Shown piece after piece: positions 25,162 through 33,642 of a stretch of DNA of 64,000 nt. A model generated the notes under the pieces. It saw nothing but the letters and a program-made list of their open reading frames with translations. It searched no databases and was not told the origin of the DNA. The stretch's first letter is position 1. Each line of letters opens with the position of its first letter. The position numbers and the translations under genes are program-made. Origin of the DNA: Actinomycetota bacterium (GTDB lineage: Bacteria; Actinomycetota; Geothermincolia; Geothermincolales; RBG-13-55-18); contig JASEFK010000005.1 of NCBI GenBank assembly GCA_030019255.1, forward strand, positions 1-64,000, written 5' to 3'.

Positions 25162-26352
25162 ATGGCCAGGGAACTGCAGGAAGTCTATCTTATCGACGCC
25201 TGCCGGACGGCCTTCGGGAAGGCGCGGCCGGACGGCATCTTCGCCCAGACCAGGGCCGACGACATGGTGGTGAAGGTCATCCGCTCCCTCCTGGAGAGGA
25301 ACCCCGAGGTGCCCAGGGACAAGATCGACGACAACATTTGGGCGGCCTCCACCCAGTGGGGGGACCAGGGGCTGACCATCGGACGCACCACGGCCATCCT
25401 GGCCGGCCTGCCGGTGACCACCCCCGGATGCGCCGTGGACCGCATGTGCTCGGGCGCGGCCACCGCCGCTGCCTTCGGGGCCTCGCAGATACAAGTGGGC
25501 GCCGCGGACCTGGTCATCGCCGGCGGAGTGGAGCACATGTTCCGCCATCCCATGGGCCAGGGCGCCGATCCCAATCCCCGCTTCCTGGCGGAGAAGCTGG
25601 TGGACCAGAGCGCCCTGAACATGGGCATGACCGCCGAGAATCTGCACGACATGTACCCGGACATCACCAAGGAGATGTGCGACGAGTACGCCCTTCTCTC
25701 CCAGCAGAAGGCCAAGAAGGCCCTGGACGAAGGGAAGATCGCTAAGTTCCTGGTGCCCATGACCGTGTGGACGGGTAACGGGTGGAAGGTGGCCGACAGG
25801 GACGAGCAGCCCCGCCCCGACGCCACCCTGGAGGGCATGCGGGACCTGCGTACCCCCTTCCGGGTCAAGGGGAGGGTTACCCCGGGCAACGCCTCCGGAC
25901 TCAACGACGGCGCCGCCGGGGTGCTCCTGGCCTCGGAGAAGGCAGTCAAGGAATACGGGCTCAAGCCCAGGATGCGCCTGGTGCAGTATGCCTTCGCCGC
26001 CGTGAGGCCGGAGATCATGGGACTGGGCCCGGTGCCGGCCACCAAGAAGGTCCTGGAGAGAGCGGGCATGAAGTTCGACGACCTGGACGTCATCGAGCTC
26101 AACGAAGCCTTCGCCGTGCAGTGCGTGGTGTTCATGAAGGAGTTCGGGATGAAGCTCGTTGACGACCCACGCCTCAATCCCTGGGGAGGAGCCATAGCCT
26201 TCGGGCATCCCCTGGCCTCCTCCGGTGCCCGCCTCATGGCCCACCTGGCTTACGAGTTCGAGGAGAACCCCAAGTGGAAGTACGGGCTGGTCACCATGTG
26301 CGTGGGACTGGGCCAGGGCGCTTCCATGATCTGGGAGAACGTCCAGAACTGA
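25162..26352 (+). CDS. fadA: Thiolase (acetyl-CoA C-acyltransferase)
   Basis: 396 residues with all thiolase landmarks: VDRMCSGAATAAAFGA with the nucleophilic Cys near residue 96, NEAFAVQ, GHPLASSGAR with the catalytic His, and TMCVGLGQG with the second Cys. It cleaves 3-ketoacyl-CoA to acetyl-CoA in beta-oxidation, or condenses in reverse. RBS GGAGG before the ATG. It is followed after 26 bases by the fused hydratase/dehydrogenase, the usual FadA-FadB pair in reversed order. Confidence 0.93.
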   Translation: MARELQEVYLIDACRTAFGKARPDGIFAQTRADDMVVKVIRSLLERNPEVPRDKIDDNIWAASTQWGDQGLTIGRTTAILAGLPVTTPGCAVDRMCSGAATAAAFGASQIQVGAADLVIAGGVEHMFRHPMGQGADPNPRFLAEKLVDQSALNMGMTAENLHDMYPDITKEMCDEYALLSQQKAKKALDEGKIAKFLVPMTVWTGNGWKVADRDEQPRPDATLEGMRDLRTPFRVKGRVTPGNASGLNDGAAGVLLASEKAVKEYGLKPRMRLVQYAFAAVRPEIMGLGPVPATKKVLERAGMKFDDLDVIELNEAFAVQCVVFMKEFGMKLVDDPRLNPWGGAIAFGHPLASSGARLMAHLAYEFEENPKWKYGLVTMCVGLGQGASMIWENVQN

Positions 26353-26378
26353 TCGAGGGATAAGGAAAGGAGGAAGCG

Positions 26379-28421
26379 ATGCCCGAGGAGCTGGTCACCC
26401 ACTTCAAGGAGACCTACTACGACTCGCCGGCCGGCAAGGTCGCCATCGTGACCATGGACAACGGCGAGGATTACCGCAAGCCCAACACCTTCGGTTTCGG
26501 GGCCATGCAGAGCCTCAACGAGTGCCTGGACCGCATCCAGGCCCAGGGTGACGTGAAGGCCATGGTCCTCACCGGCAAGCCCTTCATCTTCGCCGCCGGG
26601 GCCGACCTCACCCAGGTGCCTCAGGTGAAGACCAAGGAGCAGGCCATGGAGATAGCCCGGGCGGGGCACGCCGCCTTCAAGCGCATCATCGACCTCCCCT
26701 TCGTCACCGTGGCCGCGGTGAACGGCGTGGCCCTGGGTGGGGGGTTGGAGATCGCCCTGGCCTGCAAGTACCGGACGGTGGCCTCCAGCGTGGAGCACAT
26801 CGGCTTCCCGGAGTGCTTCCTGGGCCTCATCCCCGGGTGGGGCGGGACCACCCTGCTCCCCAAGCTGGTGGGGCCGGAGAAGGCGCTCCAGATCATCATC
26901 TACAACGCCCTGAACAACAACCGCATGATCAAGGCCAAGGAAGCCCTGGACATGGGGATTATGGACCGCATGTTCGAGCCGGTGGACCTCCTGGACAAGA
27001 GCATCCAGTTCGCCGTGGACCTGGTCCTGGGCAAGGAGAAGGTGGAGAGGCCGGAGCCGGACTGGTCCAACCTGGGCGCCCTGGTGGAGCAGGCCAGGGC
27101 CTTCGCCGACTCCAAGGTGCACGGGAATTCCCGCGCTCCCTACATGGCCATCGACATCATCGCCAAGGCCAAGGAGAATACCATTGATGAGGGGTTCGCC
27201 CTGGAGGACGAGGCCCTGGGCGAACTCATCCCCTCCCCGCAGATGCAGGCCGGAGCCTACGCCTTCGACCTCACCCAGCGCCGGGCCCGTAAGCCGGTGG
27301 GAGTCCCCGAGGGTCAGCCCCTCCCTGTGCGCAAGGTGGGCATCCTGGGGGCCGGGCTCATGGGCAGCCAGCTGGCGGTGCTCTTCCTGCGCCGCATGCA
27401 GATCCCCGTGGTCATCAAGGACATCAAGCAGGAGTTCGTGGACCGCGGCATGAACTACATCCAGCAGGAGATCAACCGCCAGGCGGAGAAGGGGCGCATC
27501 GAAAAGGACCGGGTGCCCTGGCTGCTCAGCCTAGTGGAGCCCACCCTGGACTACAAGGACATGGCTGAGTGCGACTTCATCATCGAGGCCGTCCTGGAGG
27601 AGATGCCCGTCAAGAAGCAGGTCTTCGGGGAGATCGAGGAGTACATCGCCGAGACGGCCATCCTGGCCACCAATACCTCCTCCCTCTCGGTGACCGAGAT
27701 GGCCTCCGACCTCAAGCACCCGGAGCGGGTGGTGGGCTTCCACTTCTTCAACCCGGTGGCGGCCATGCCCCTCCTGGAGATCATCAAGGCGGAGAAGACC
27801 AACGATCTCACCCTGATCACCGCCTTCGACGTGGGCAAGAAGCTGGGCAAGCGCTGCGTGCTGTGCAAGGACGCTCCCGCCTTCGTGGTCAACCGCCTGC
27901 TCATCCGCTCCATGGTGGAGACCATCAAGCTGGTGGACGAGGGCAACGACTTCAAGGAAGTGGACGAGGCGCTGTGGGCCCTGGGCACCCCCATGCCCCC
28001 CTTCGCCCTCCTGGCCCTGGTGGGTCCGGCCATCGCCATGCACGCCACGGAGACCCTGGCCGCCGCCTTCCCGGACCGCTACTTCGTGAGCGACAACCTG
28101 CGCAAGCTGGTGAACCGCAAGAAGCCCGGCGTGTACGGGCCCGACGGCGAGGTGGACCCCGAAGTGAGGGAGTTCTGGAAGCAGGCCGATCCGCCGAAGA
28201 AGGCCACTCCCCAGGAGATGCGCGACCGGGTGAGCCTGGCCCTGGCCGACGAGGCCTGGCACATGCTGGAGGACGGCGTGGTGGGCGCCCCGCAGGAGAT
28301 CGACATCTGCATGATCTTCGGGGCCGGCTACCCCTTCTACATGGGCGGCCTGACCAAGTACCTGGACTACGCCGGTTACTCGGAGAAGGCCCGGGGCAAG
28401 AAGTTCCACCCCGAGGACTAA
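26379..28421 (+). CDS. Fused enoyl-CoA hydratase / 3-hydroxyacyl-CoA dehydrogenase
   Basis: 680 residues. The N-terminal crotonase domain (about 1-250) shows FAAGADLTQVPQ (oxyanion hole), ALGGGLEIALAC and FPECFLGLIPGWGG with the two catalytic acids. The dehydrogenase domain has GILGAGLMGSQLA (about 321-333), ATNTSSLSVTEMA, RVVGFHFFNP with the catalytic His, and a duplicated C-terminal domain. It performs steps two and three of beta-oxidation. RBS AAAGGAGG. A strong terminator follows directly. Confidence 0.93.
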   Translation: MPEELVTHFKETYYDSPAGKVAIVTMDNGEDYRKPNTFGFGAMQSLNECLDRIQAQGDVKAMVLTGKPFIFAAGADLTQVPQVKTKEQAMEIARAGHAAFKRIIDLPFVTVAAVNGVALGGGLEIALACKYRTVASSVEHIGFPECFLGLIPGWGGTTLLPKLVGPEKALQIIIYNALNNNRMIKAKEALDMGIMDRMFEPVDLLDKSIQFAVDLVLGKEKVERPEPDWSNLGALVEQARAFADSKVHGNSRAPYMAIDIIAKAKENTIDEGFALEDEALGELIPSPQMQAGAYAFDLTQRRARKPVGVPEGQPLPVRKVGILGAGLMGSQLAVLFLRRMQIPVVIKDIKQEFVDRGMNYIQQEINRQAEKGRIEKDRVPWLLSLVEPTLDYKDMAECDFIIEAVLEEMPVKKQVFGEIEEYIAETAILATNTSSLSVTEMASDLKHPERVVGFHFFNPVAAMPLLEIIKAEKTNDLTLITAFDVGKKLGKRCVLCKDAPAFVVNRLLIRSMVETIKLVDEGNDFKEVDEALWALGTPMPPFALLALVGPAIAMHATETLAAAFPDRYFVSDNLRKLVNRKKPGVYGPDGEVDPEVREFWKQADPPKKATPQEMRDRVSLALADEAWHMLEDGVVGAPQEIDICMIFGAGYPFYMGGLTKYLDYAGYSEKARGKKFHPED

Positions 28422-28429
28422 AGAAGAGA

Positions 28430-28462
28430 AAAGCGGCCCCCTCAACGGGGGCCGCTTTTTTG
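28430..28462 (+). terminator. Intrinsic terminator of the beta-oxidation operon
   Basis: AAGCGGCCCCC-tcaa-CGGGGGCCGC followed by TTTTTT: a long GC stem and a T run, nine bases after the stop codon. Confidence 0.9.
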
Positions 28463-28463
28463 T

Positions 28464-28752
28464 GGGGTCAGGTCTTGAATTTTGATACCCCCGGGGGTAT
28501 TCTAATCCAACCGTGGCAGCGCTTTTCAAAGGACGACAAGGGCGTTTGAAATCGTTCGCTTCTCCTCATCCTACCTCCTAAGGTACAGAGCCCCATGCAT
28601 AGCCAGTGAGGCGGGAAATGAGTTCTTTCACGGCGCCGATCATTAAATCTCACCCCCTCGGGACATCCGCAGCCTGCCCTGATGGGGGAGGCTCGCTTGT
28701 GGTCACTAACAGGTGTACATACACGGGTATGCAAAATTCAAGACCTGACCCC
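28464..28752. mobile_element. 289-bp MITE-like element with 27-28-bp terminal inverted repeats
   Basis: The left end (28464-28490) begins ggggtcaggtcttgaattttg and continues into ATACCCC. The right end (28725-28752) is its inverted complement, differing by one extra base near the inner edge. The left end adjoins the palindrome ATACCCCCGGGGGTAT (28487-28502). No transposase or substantial ORF lies inside. Partial copies occur at 2414-2441 and 28797-28823. Target-site duplications are not evident. Confidence 0.65.
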
Positions 28753-28796
28753 TTTGGTAGAATAGGAATGAGGTAATTAAAGAAAGAACTATCAGA

Positions 28797-28823
28797 GTAT
28801 GCAAAATTCGAGGCCTGACCACC
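28797..28823 (+). repeat. Third local copy of the element end, overlapping a start codon
   Basis: gtatgcaaaattcgaggcct and the next bases match the right end of the 289-bp element in direct orientation, 72 bases further on, with two or three changes. The ATG in this copy is the annotated start of the MBL-fold gene. Confidence 0.65.
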
Positions 28824-29758
28824 TGTTGCCGGAAGGGCTCCTTTTGCACCGGGACAAGGAGGCCATCTGGCCGGCCTCGGCCAATGTCCTGGCGGTAAGG
28901 GATTCCGACGGCGTCGCCCTGGTGGACGTGGGGTGCGGGCACGAGGAGACCTACCTGCGCCTGAAGGAATTCCTCTCCTCCCAGGGACTGAAAATAACCG
29001 ATGTGCATACCGTTGTCCTCACCCACGCCCACCCCGACCACATGGGAGCCATGCGCTTCCTCCTCGAGGAGATAAGGCCGCGCGTCTTCCTTCACCCGGT
29101 GGAGATACCCCTGGCCGCCGACCCCTCGCGGCTGAACCACACCTTCGGCATGGAAATCCCCTTCCGCTACGGGATGGCGGACATCCCGCGGGAGCGGGCG
29201 GACATCATCGAGTACTTCCGCAACCTCTGCCCCATGGCCAGCGCCGAGGCCACCCACGAGCTGGTACCGGGAGAAGACCTTCACCTGGGAGAATTTACCT
29301 TCCAAGTGGTGGAGACCCCCGGCCACGCCAACGGCCTGGTCTCCCTCTTCGACGCTGAAAGGGGTCTGCTCTTCTCCGCCGACGCGGTGGGCGAGGTGGT
29401 AGCCTGGTACGCCCCCGACTCCGGGGGTCTCACCGGTTTCCTGGAGGGGCTGGACAGGCTGGAGGCCCTTCCCGCCAGGCTGCTGGTACCCTCCCATGGG
29501 GGGATCAGCCATAAGCCCGGGAAGGAGATCAAAAAGACCAGGGCCTACCTCCTGCGCCGCGAGGAGAAGATAATCCGCCAGCTCGAATCCGGGCCCCTCC
29601 CCTTTCCGGAGCTGATGAAGCGCATCTTCAGGAATCCTTTTATCCATATCTTTCCAGGGCCCCAAATACTCCAGTGTCACCTGGACAAGCTGGAGGCGGA
29701 GGGAAGGGTGCGCCTTCACGGCGAGGAGGAGGGCTGGCTGGTCGAGCTTTCCTGCTGA
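28799..29758 (+). CDS. Metallo-beta-lactamase-fold hydrolase
   Basis: 319 residues. The zinc site is THAHPDHMG (about 78-86), with further ligands in TPGHANG and DAVGEV and a late His in VPSHGGIS. A winged-helix-like C-terminal part (about 260-319, LMKRIFRNPFIH...HLDKLEAEGRVRLHGEE) resembles that of LACTB2-type hydrolases. The substrate is unknown; thioester or RNA hydrolysis are both known in the superfamily. The only in-frame ATG near the 5' end lies in a repeat copy and has no good ribosome site, so the true start may be elsewhere. Confidence 0.8.
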   Translation: MQNSRPDHLLPEGLLLHRDKEAIWPASANVLAVRDSDGVALVDVGCGHEETYLRLKEFLSSQGLKITDVHTVVLTHAHPDHMGAMRFLLEEIRPRVFLHPVEIPLAADPSRLNHTFGMEIPFRYGMADIPRERADIIEYFRNLCPMASAEATHELVPGEDLHLGEFTFQVVETPGHANGLVSLFDAERGLLFSADAVGEVVAWYAPDSGGLTGFLEGLDRLEALPARLLVPSHGGISHKPGKEIKKTRAYLLRREEKIIRQLESGPLPFPELMKRIFRNPFIHIFPGPQILQCHLDKLEAEGRVRLHGEEEGWLVELSC

Positions 29759-30090
29759 GAACACGAAATCGAACCCCCACGATCTAATACCTGGCCCTAA
29801 CGCGTGCCCGAGGAGTTGGAATAAGATGGCAACAGCAACACCGATACTGCAGGCGGCGAAACAAGACAGGAGTTTGCGAAACGGACCATCCCCACTTCAA
29901 AGATTACCCGTATGAGACAGTTGTCGGCCGGAAAAGGGCCCGAAAGACACCGTTATCACCCCTTTCCGGGCATGGTGGCATTCCCTTGGATATAAGAATT
30001 CCAAGTTTCGACCGGCAAGGGCACGTTCGCCGCTTAACCGCGGCGACGGCGGACCGCGAAGGTAGGCGGGCGATCACGTAATCTTATAAG
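29759..30090. other. Intergenic region
   Basis: 332 bases without a supportable gene. A 29-codon ORF at 29826 has a fair ribosome site but no other support. Confidence 0.45.
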
Positions 30091-30687
30091 ATGGTCTGGG
30101 GGGCTCGTGGAATCGTGGGCCGCCGGGCGGGTCGGCTCACCGTAAGGCTGAGGGGTGATGGCTGTGAAAACTGCGCTCGATGTGGAAACCAGGACCAAGT
30201 TGCCTATCCCCAGCGCGCTGTTCCCAAGGTGAGGAAAAGGAAGGTCGCCTTCTGGGCGGGTGCCGGGGTCATGGTCCTGTCTGGCATTCTCATTCTTGTG
30301 AGCTCCTTCTTCCCTTGGATGTCGGGATTTTTCGGAGTTCTTTCCATAAGCGGGATGGATTTGGTGACCAATGAGCAAATAAGGATAGATAACTTGTTCG
30401 TTGATTATGGGGATGGTTACCCTATCTTCGGCGGGCTCACATCCCTCATCCTCGGTCTGCTGGTGACGTTACTGGCGGTGGTCATGCTGGCCGCGCGGGC
30501 GAAATGGCCGGCGGGCCTCGCCCTGCTCTTCTGCCTGGTCTCGTTGGGGATAGCGGTCACCAACCTCTCCAGTATCCTGCGCATGCCGGACGATACGGGT
30601 ATAATGTCCGCCGGTTCGGGGCTATACGTATTAATCCTCTTTTCCTTTCTGGGAGTTACGAGCTCCATCATGGCCCTGTCCGGATGA
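30091..30687 (+). CDS. Small integral membrane protein
   Basis: Up to 198 residues with four predicted membrane segments: VAFWAGAGVMVLSGILILV, FGGLTSLILGLLVTLLAVVM, WPAGLALLFCLVSLGIAV and GLYVLILFSFLGVTSSI. The loop after the first segment is extracellular and holds FFPWMSGFFG. An N-terminal stretch with three cysteines (CENCARCGNQ) may be a vestigial zinc ribbon. The start is uncertain: no ribosome site precedes the ATG at 30091, and a GTG at 30227 just before the first helix is possible. No family recognised. Confidence 0.55.
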   Translation: MVWGARGIVGRRAGRLTVRLRGDGCENCARCGNQDQVAYPQRAVPKVRKRKVAFWAGAGVMVLSGILILVSSFFPWMSGFFGVLSISGMDLVTNEQIRIDNLFVDYGDGYPIFGGLTSLILGLLVTLLAVVMLAARAKWPAGLALLFCLVSLGIAVTNLSSILRMPDDTGIMSAGSGLYVLILFSFLGVTSSIMALSG

Positions 30688-31187
30688 TACTCGATGGGGT
30701 TTTGATGAAGGCGCATGGTTTATAGACGGATTGCAAGTCTCCGTTGGCTTACGGCCCAGAAGACAAGGGAATTGTACTTAGATTGCAAGGGAGTTGTACT
30801 TAGACTGATGGTTGGTACTGAGGATGGGGGAGAGGGATAAAGGCGGCATGGGCTTCTTCGAGGAAATAGGTCTTGGAGTTGTTGACGTTGTATCTTCTTG
30901 CTCGTTTGGAAATGCATGAATCCAAAGGGGGTGGGAAAGCGAATGGAGGAGGAACGAAAACCCCGCCTGTTCAGGCGATGCGGATGATGATAATATCTTC
31001 CTGAAGTCCGGTTGCGATTTCCCCGGGTGATATGCGGATCAGAGAAAGCGGGACGGGCCGGCTTTTGAAACAGCTTCATTATAAGTCATTTTTCCCGGCC
31101 GGCCTGGTGGTATTGATGGTATTTTTTACCTGCGTGCGGGAGGCAGGCCCGCGCTCGTTCCCCTCATTCCTCTTTTCCCTGCCCCTC
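30688..31187. other. Intergenic region with a 22-bp tandem duplication
   Basis: About 500 bases. 30764-30785 and 30786-30807 are tandem copies (two mismatches) of caagggaattgtacttagat plus two bases. A TATAAG box near 31079-31084 may drive the lipid-kinase gene downstream. Confidence 0.55.
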
Positions 31188-32168
31188 ATGGGCATCGCCG
31201 TGATCACCAACGTGGAGGCGGGCAAGAACCGCAACGGCCGCTACAAGCAGTACCATCTTCCGGAGATGGTGGGGGACCGCGGCCTGGTGGTGGAGACGGA
31301 GACCATGGAGGAGATCGACGGGGCCATGGACCGCATCCTTTCCCGGGGGGAGAGGGTCATCTGCCTCAACGGGGGGGACGGGACGGTGCAACGGGCCCTC
31401 ACCCGCCTGGTGAACCGCCTGGGTGAGGACGAGGATTCCCTGCCCGCGATCTTCCCCCTGCGGGGAGGAACCATGAACCTCCTGGCGGACCACCTGAACA
31501 TCAAGGGCAGCACCCCCGAGCTCATGCAGGCAGCCCTGCGTGCCGTGGAGGATGACGGCGAGCTCCCCTGCGTACACGTCCCCACCCTCCGGGTCACGCG
31601 AAGGATGGGGGAACGTGAGGAGAGGGAATACGGCTTCTTCTTCGGGCACGGAGCCCTTTACCGCTTCCACCGCGTGTATTACCGGGACACCAAGGGAGGG
31701 CCCCTGGCGGCAGCGGTCCTTTTCGCCAAGTGCACCTTCGGCGGGGCCACGGGCCTCACCCGCTACAAGGACGTCTTCGGCATGGCCCCCGCGCGGCTGG
31801 TCATCGACGACTTCGAAATGCCCGGGGACCGTTTCACGGTTATCCTGGCGGTCATTTTCAAGGTGGTGGTGATCACCTTCGACGCCTTCCGTGACGTGGG
31901 CGAGGGCGACTTTTACGTTCTGGCCACCAACATTCCTTTCTTCCGTATGGTGGGACGCCTTCCCCGGTTGCTCTGGGCCCGGGGCGCGGAGCCTCCCTAT
32001 CCCCGGGAGGAGTTCTTCAACGAGCGGGCCAAGCGGGTCTTTATCGAGTGCCGCGAGGGCTACAGCCTGGATGGCGAGGTCTTCGAACTGGAGGAACCCT
32101 ATACCCTGACCATCGATCGCGGCCCCACGGTGAGGGTGCTCATGCCTCCCTTGCCGGGAGAAGGATAA
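31188..32168 (+). CDS. Second diacylglycerol-kinase-like protein
   Basis: About 326 residues. ITNVEAGKNRNG at the N terminus and LNGGDGTVQRALTRL (about 62-76) are the DAGK nucleotide motifs, followed by FPLRGGTMNLLADHL. The C-terminal sandwich ends ECREGYSLDGEVFELEEPY, as in YegS/DgkB proteins. The ATG at 31188 fits the domain boundary but has no ribosome site; the frame stays open back to an ATG at 31032. Only weakly like the paralogue at 22159, so probably not a recent duplicate. Confidence 0.75.
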   Translation: MGIAVITNVEAGKNRNGRYKQYHLPEMVGDRGLVVETETMEEIDGAMDRILSRGERVICLNGGDGTVQRALTRLVNRLGEDEDSLPAIFPLRGGTMNLLADHLNIKGSTPELMQAALRAVEDDGELPCVHVPTLRVTRRMGEREEREYGFFFGHGALYRFHRVYYRDTKGGPLAAAVLFAKCTFGGATGLTRYKDVFGMAPARLVIDDFEMPGDRFTVILAVIFKVVVITFDAFRDVGEGDFYVLATNIPFFRMVGRLPRLLWARGAEPPYPREEFFNERAKRVFIECREGYSLDGEVFELEEPYTLTIDRGPTVRVLMPPLPGEG

Positions 32169-32264
32169 CTCGTAGTTCCCGTTTGCGTGGCCTTTTCCGT
32201 CCTTTTACGTTTAAGCAGACGGTCGAAAACGTGGGTATGGCCTTGGCCTTCGTCCGGTCAGGTC

Positions 32265-32669
32265 TCATTTTCCTTTTCCAGAAACGAAGTCCGCGATCTC
32301 GCGGGCGGTGGACACGGCTTCCAGGGCGTCCTTGGAGGTGAAGGCATCCCTGGGTATACCTCCGGGAAGGCCGTTGGGGTACCGGGTGGGGATATAGAAA
32401 CGGTCGAGGAAGGCCCCCTTGTCCCTGAGTTGATGGAACGAGGAATCGTATTGCCTGGCATCGTCCACCAGCTCGGCCACCGAGTGTCCCCAGACTACCT
32501 GGTTTCCCTGGAGATACAGGTAGGCCTTGAGGGCCTTTTCCGCCGCCTGCTGGGCGAGGAAGCAGGCCAGATTGTACCTCCTCCCCCCTGCGTTGAACTC
32601 GGCATCGTCCAGGTCCGAATAGGCCTGCTCGAGCCAGCGCTTAAACTCCCTTTGGGGGTCAAGCGGCAT
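32265..32669 (-). CDS. HEPN-domain protein (partner of MNT)
   Basis: A 134-residue helical protein: FKRWLEQAYSDLDDAEFN, YNLACFLAQQAAEKALKAYL, then GHSVAELVDDARQYD. This is the HEPN pattern found next to minimal nucleotidyltransferases. HEPN proteins are often RNases, with an R-x4-6-H motif, that act as the toxin of a type VII-like pair. A clean R-x4-6-H is not obvious here. It overlaps the MNT gene upstream by 11 bases. Confidence 0.8.
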   Translation of the reverse strand: MPLDPQREFKRWLEQAYSDLDDAEFNAGGRRYNLACFLAQQAAEKALKAYLYLQGNQVVWGHSVAELVDDARQYDSSFHQLRDKGAFLDRFYIPTRYPNGLPGGIPRDAFTSKDALEAVSTAREIADFVSGKGK

Positions 32670-33000
32670 AGAGGACCTTTCCTCCCTTCAGCGCGTGAGA
32701 GAGAAAGGGACTCGAGTCCCTCAATTCCTCGAACTCCTCCGGGGTATACACGAGGATGTCCATGGCCACCCTCGGCTGGATCCTGGCGTAGGCTTCCTTC
32801 AAGCGGTCGAGGAATCGCTTGTTGGTGCGCATCACCGCCACCAGGTCGATGTCCCCGAACGGGTTGACCGGCTCCCCGGCCAGGGAACCGATGAGCACGA
32901 TCCTTTCGGCCCCCATCTCCCGCAGGGCGTCCACCGCCCGGGCCAGCTCCTCCTGCAGTTTTATCAGTCGTTTTTCCAGGGTTTCCCTGTCCGGCATCAT
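32659..33000 (-). CDS. MNT-domain minimal nucleotidyltransferase
   Basis: 113 residues with the polymerase-beta-like motif IGSLAGEPVNPFGDIDLVAV (G-S and D-x-D), and a third acidic residue in VAMDILVYTP. In MNT-HEPN modules the MNT protein AMPylates its HEPN partner to silence it. The start at 33000 has GGAGG eight bases upstream; the frame is open to an ATG at 33024 that has no ribosome site. Confidence 0.82.
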   Translation of the reverse strand: MMPDRETLEKRLIKLQEELARAVDALREMGAERIVLIGSLAGEPVNPFGDIDLVAVMRTNKRFLDRLKEAYARIQPRVAMDILVYTPEEFEELRDSSPFLSHALKGGKVLYAA

Positions 33001-33028
33001 CGCCGCCACCTCCGATGCCTCCATTGTA

Positions 33029-33475
33029 TCATCCCTTGTTCTCGAACCAGGCGATGCGGGCCTCCGGCACGGCGTCTATGCGGCCGCTGTAGGGCTTGAT
33101 GTCCACCACGGGGCTACCATCCACGGCGTCCAGGCCCCGCACCGTCAGCCGGTTGCCCTCCCGGCGCAGGAGCTCCACCACGCACAGGTTGATGGGATTG
33201 GGGCGGGAGGGGGAGCGGCAGGCGAAGACGCCCCGGAGCTCCGGCCCCCAGGGAGTTACCGTCTGCAACACGTCGCGGGAGGCCCGGTCGGCCCAGTAGA
33301 GGATGTAGAGGTGACTGGCGGCCTCGATGTCCTTGAGTCCGTCCGCGTATTCCTCGAAGATCTCCACCACGCATTCGGCGGGGGACATGCTCCCCTGGAA
33401 GGGGGCCCCGTCCATGTCCTGGTAAGGGGATCGGATGACCCCGATGGGTTTGAGATGGAATTCCTCGTCTGGCAT
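33029..33475 (-). CDS. trmO: TrmO/TsaA-family tRNA (t6A37-N6)-methyltransferase
   Basis: 148 residues: LKPIGVIRSPYQDMDGAPFQ, ILYWADRAS, GVFACRSPSRPNPINLCVVE and LDAVDGSPVVDIKPYS are the family's SAM-binding beta-barrel motifs. The E. coli member methylates t6A37 of tRNA-Thr. In archaea and anaerobes TsaA-like proteins often sit beside metal ABC transporters, as here, where the role may differ. RBS GGGTGAGG. Confidence 0.85.
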   Translation of the reverse strand: MPDEEFHLKPIGVIRSPYQDMDGAPFQGSMSPAECVVEIFEEYADGLKDIEAASHLYILYWADRASRDVLQTVTPWGPELRGVFACRSPSRPNPINLCVVELLRREGNRLTVRGLDAVDGSPVVDIKPYSGRIDAVPEARIAWFENKG

Positions 33476-33642
33476 CAACCTCACCCTTTCTAAAGCGTCG
33501 CTCCCCTCACTCGTTGGGGAATCGGTTTCTGTGGTCCCGGTTTCCTTTTCCGGTTTCCTTTTCCTGCTTCCTCCCTGAAACGGCGACCCTGTACCTTGGA
33601 GAAAAGCCTTTTGTGCCCTCCTCCTCGAACAGGGGAAGGCTC

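Noticed and set aside
29826-29915. A 29-codon ORF with a fair ribosome site
   Set aside because: Too short and without any conserved feature to support it.
31032-31187. N-terminal extension of the second lipid kinase
   Set aside because: No ribosome site at 31032 and the sequence lies before the family start; kept as an alternative only.
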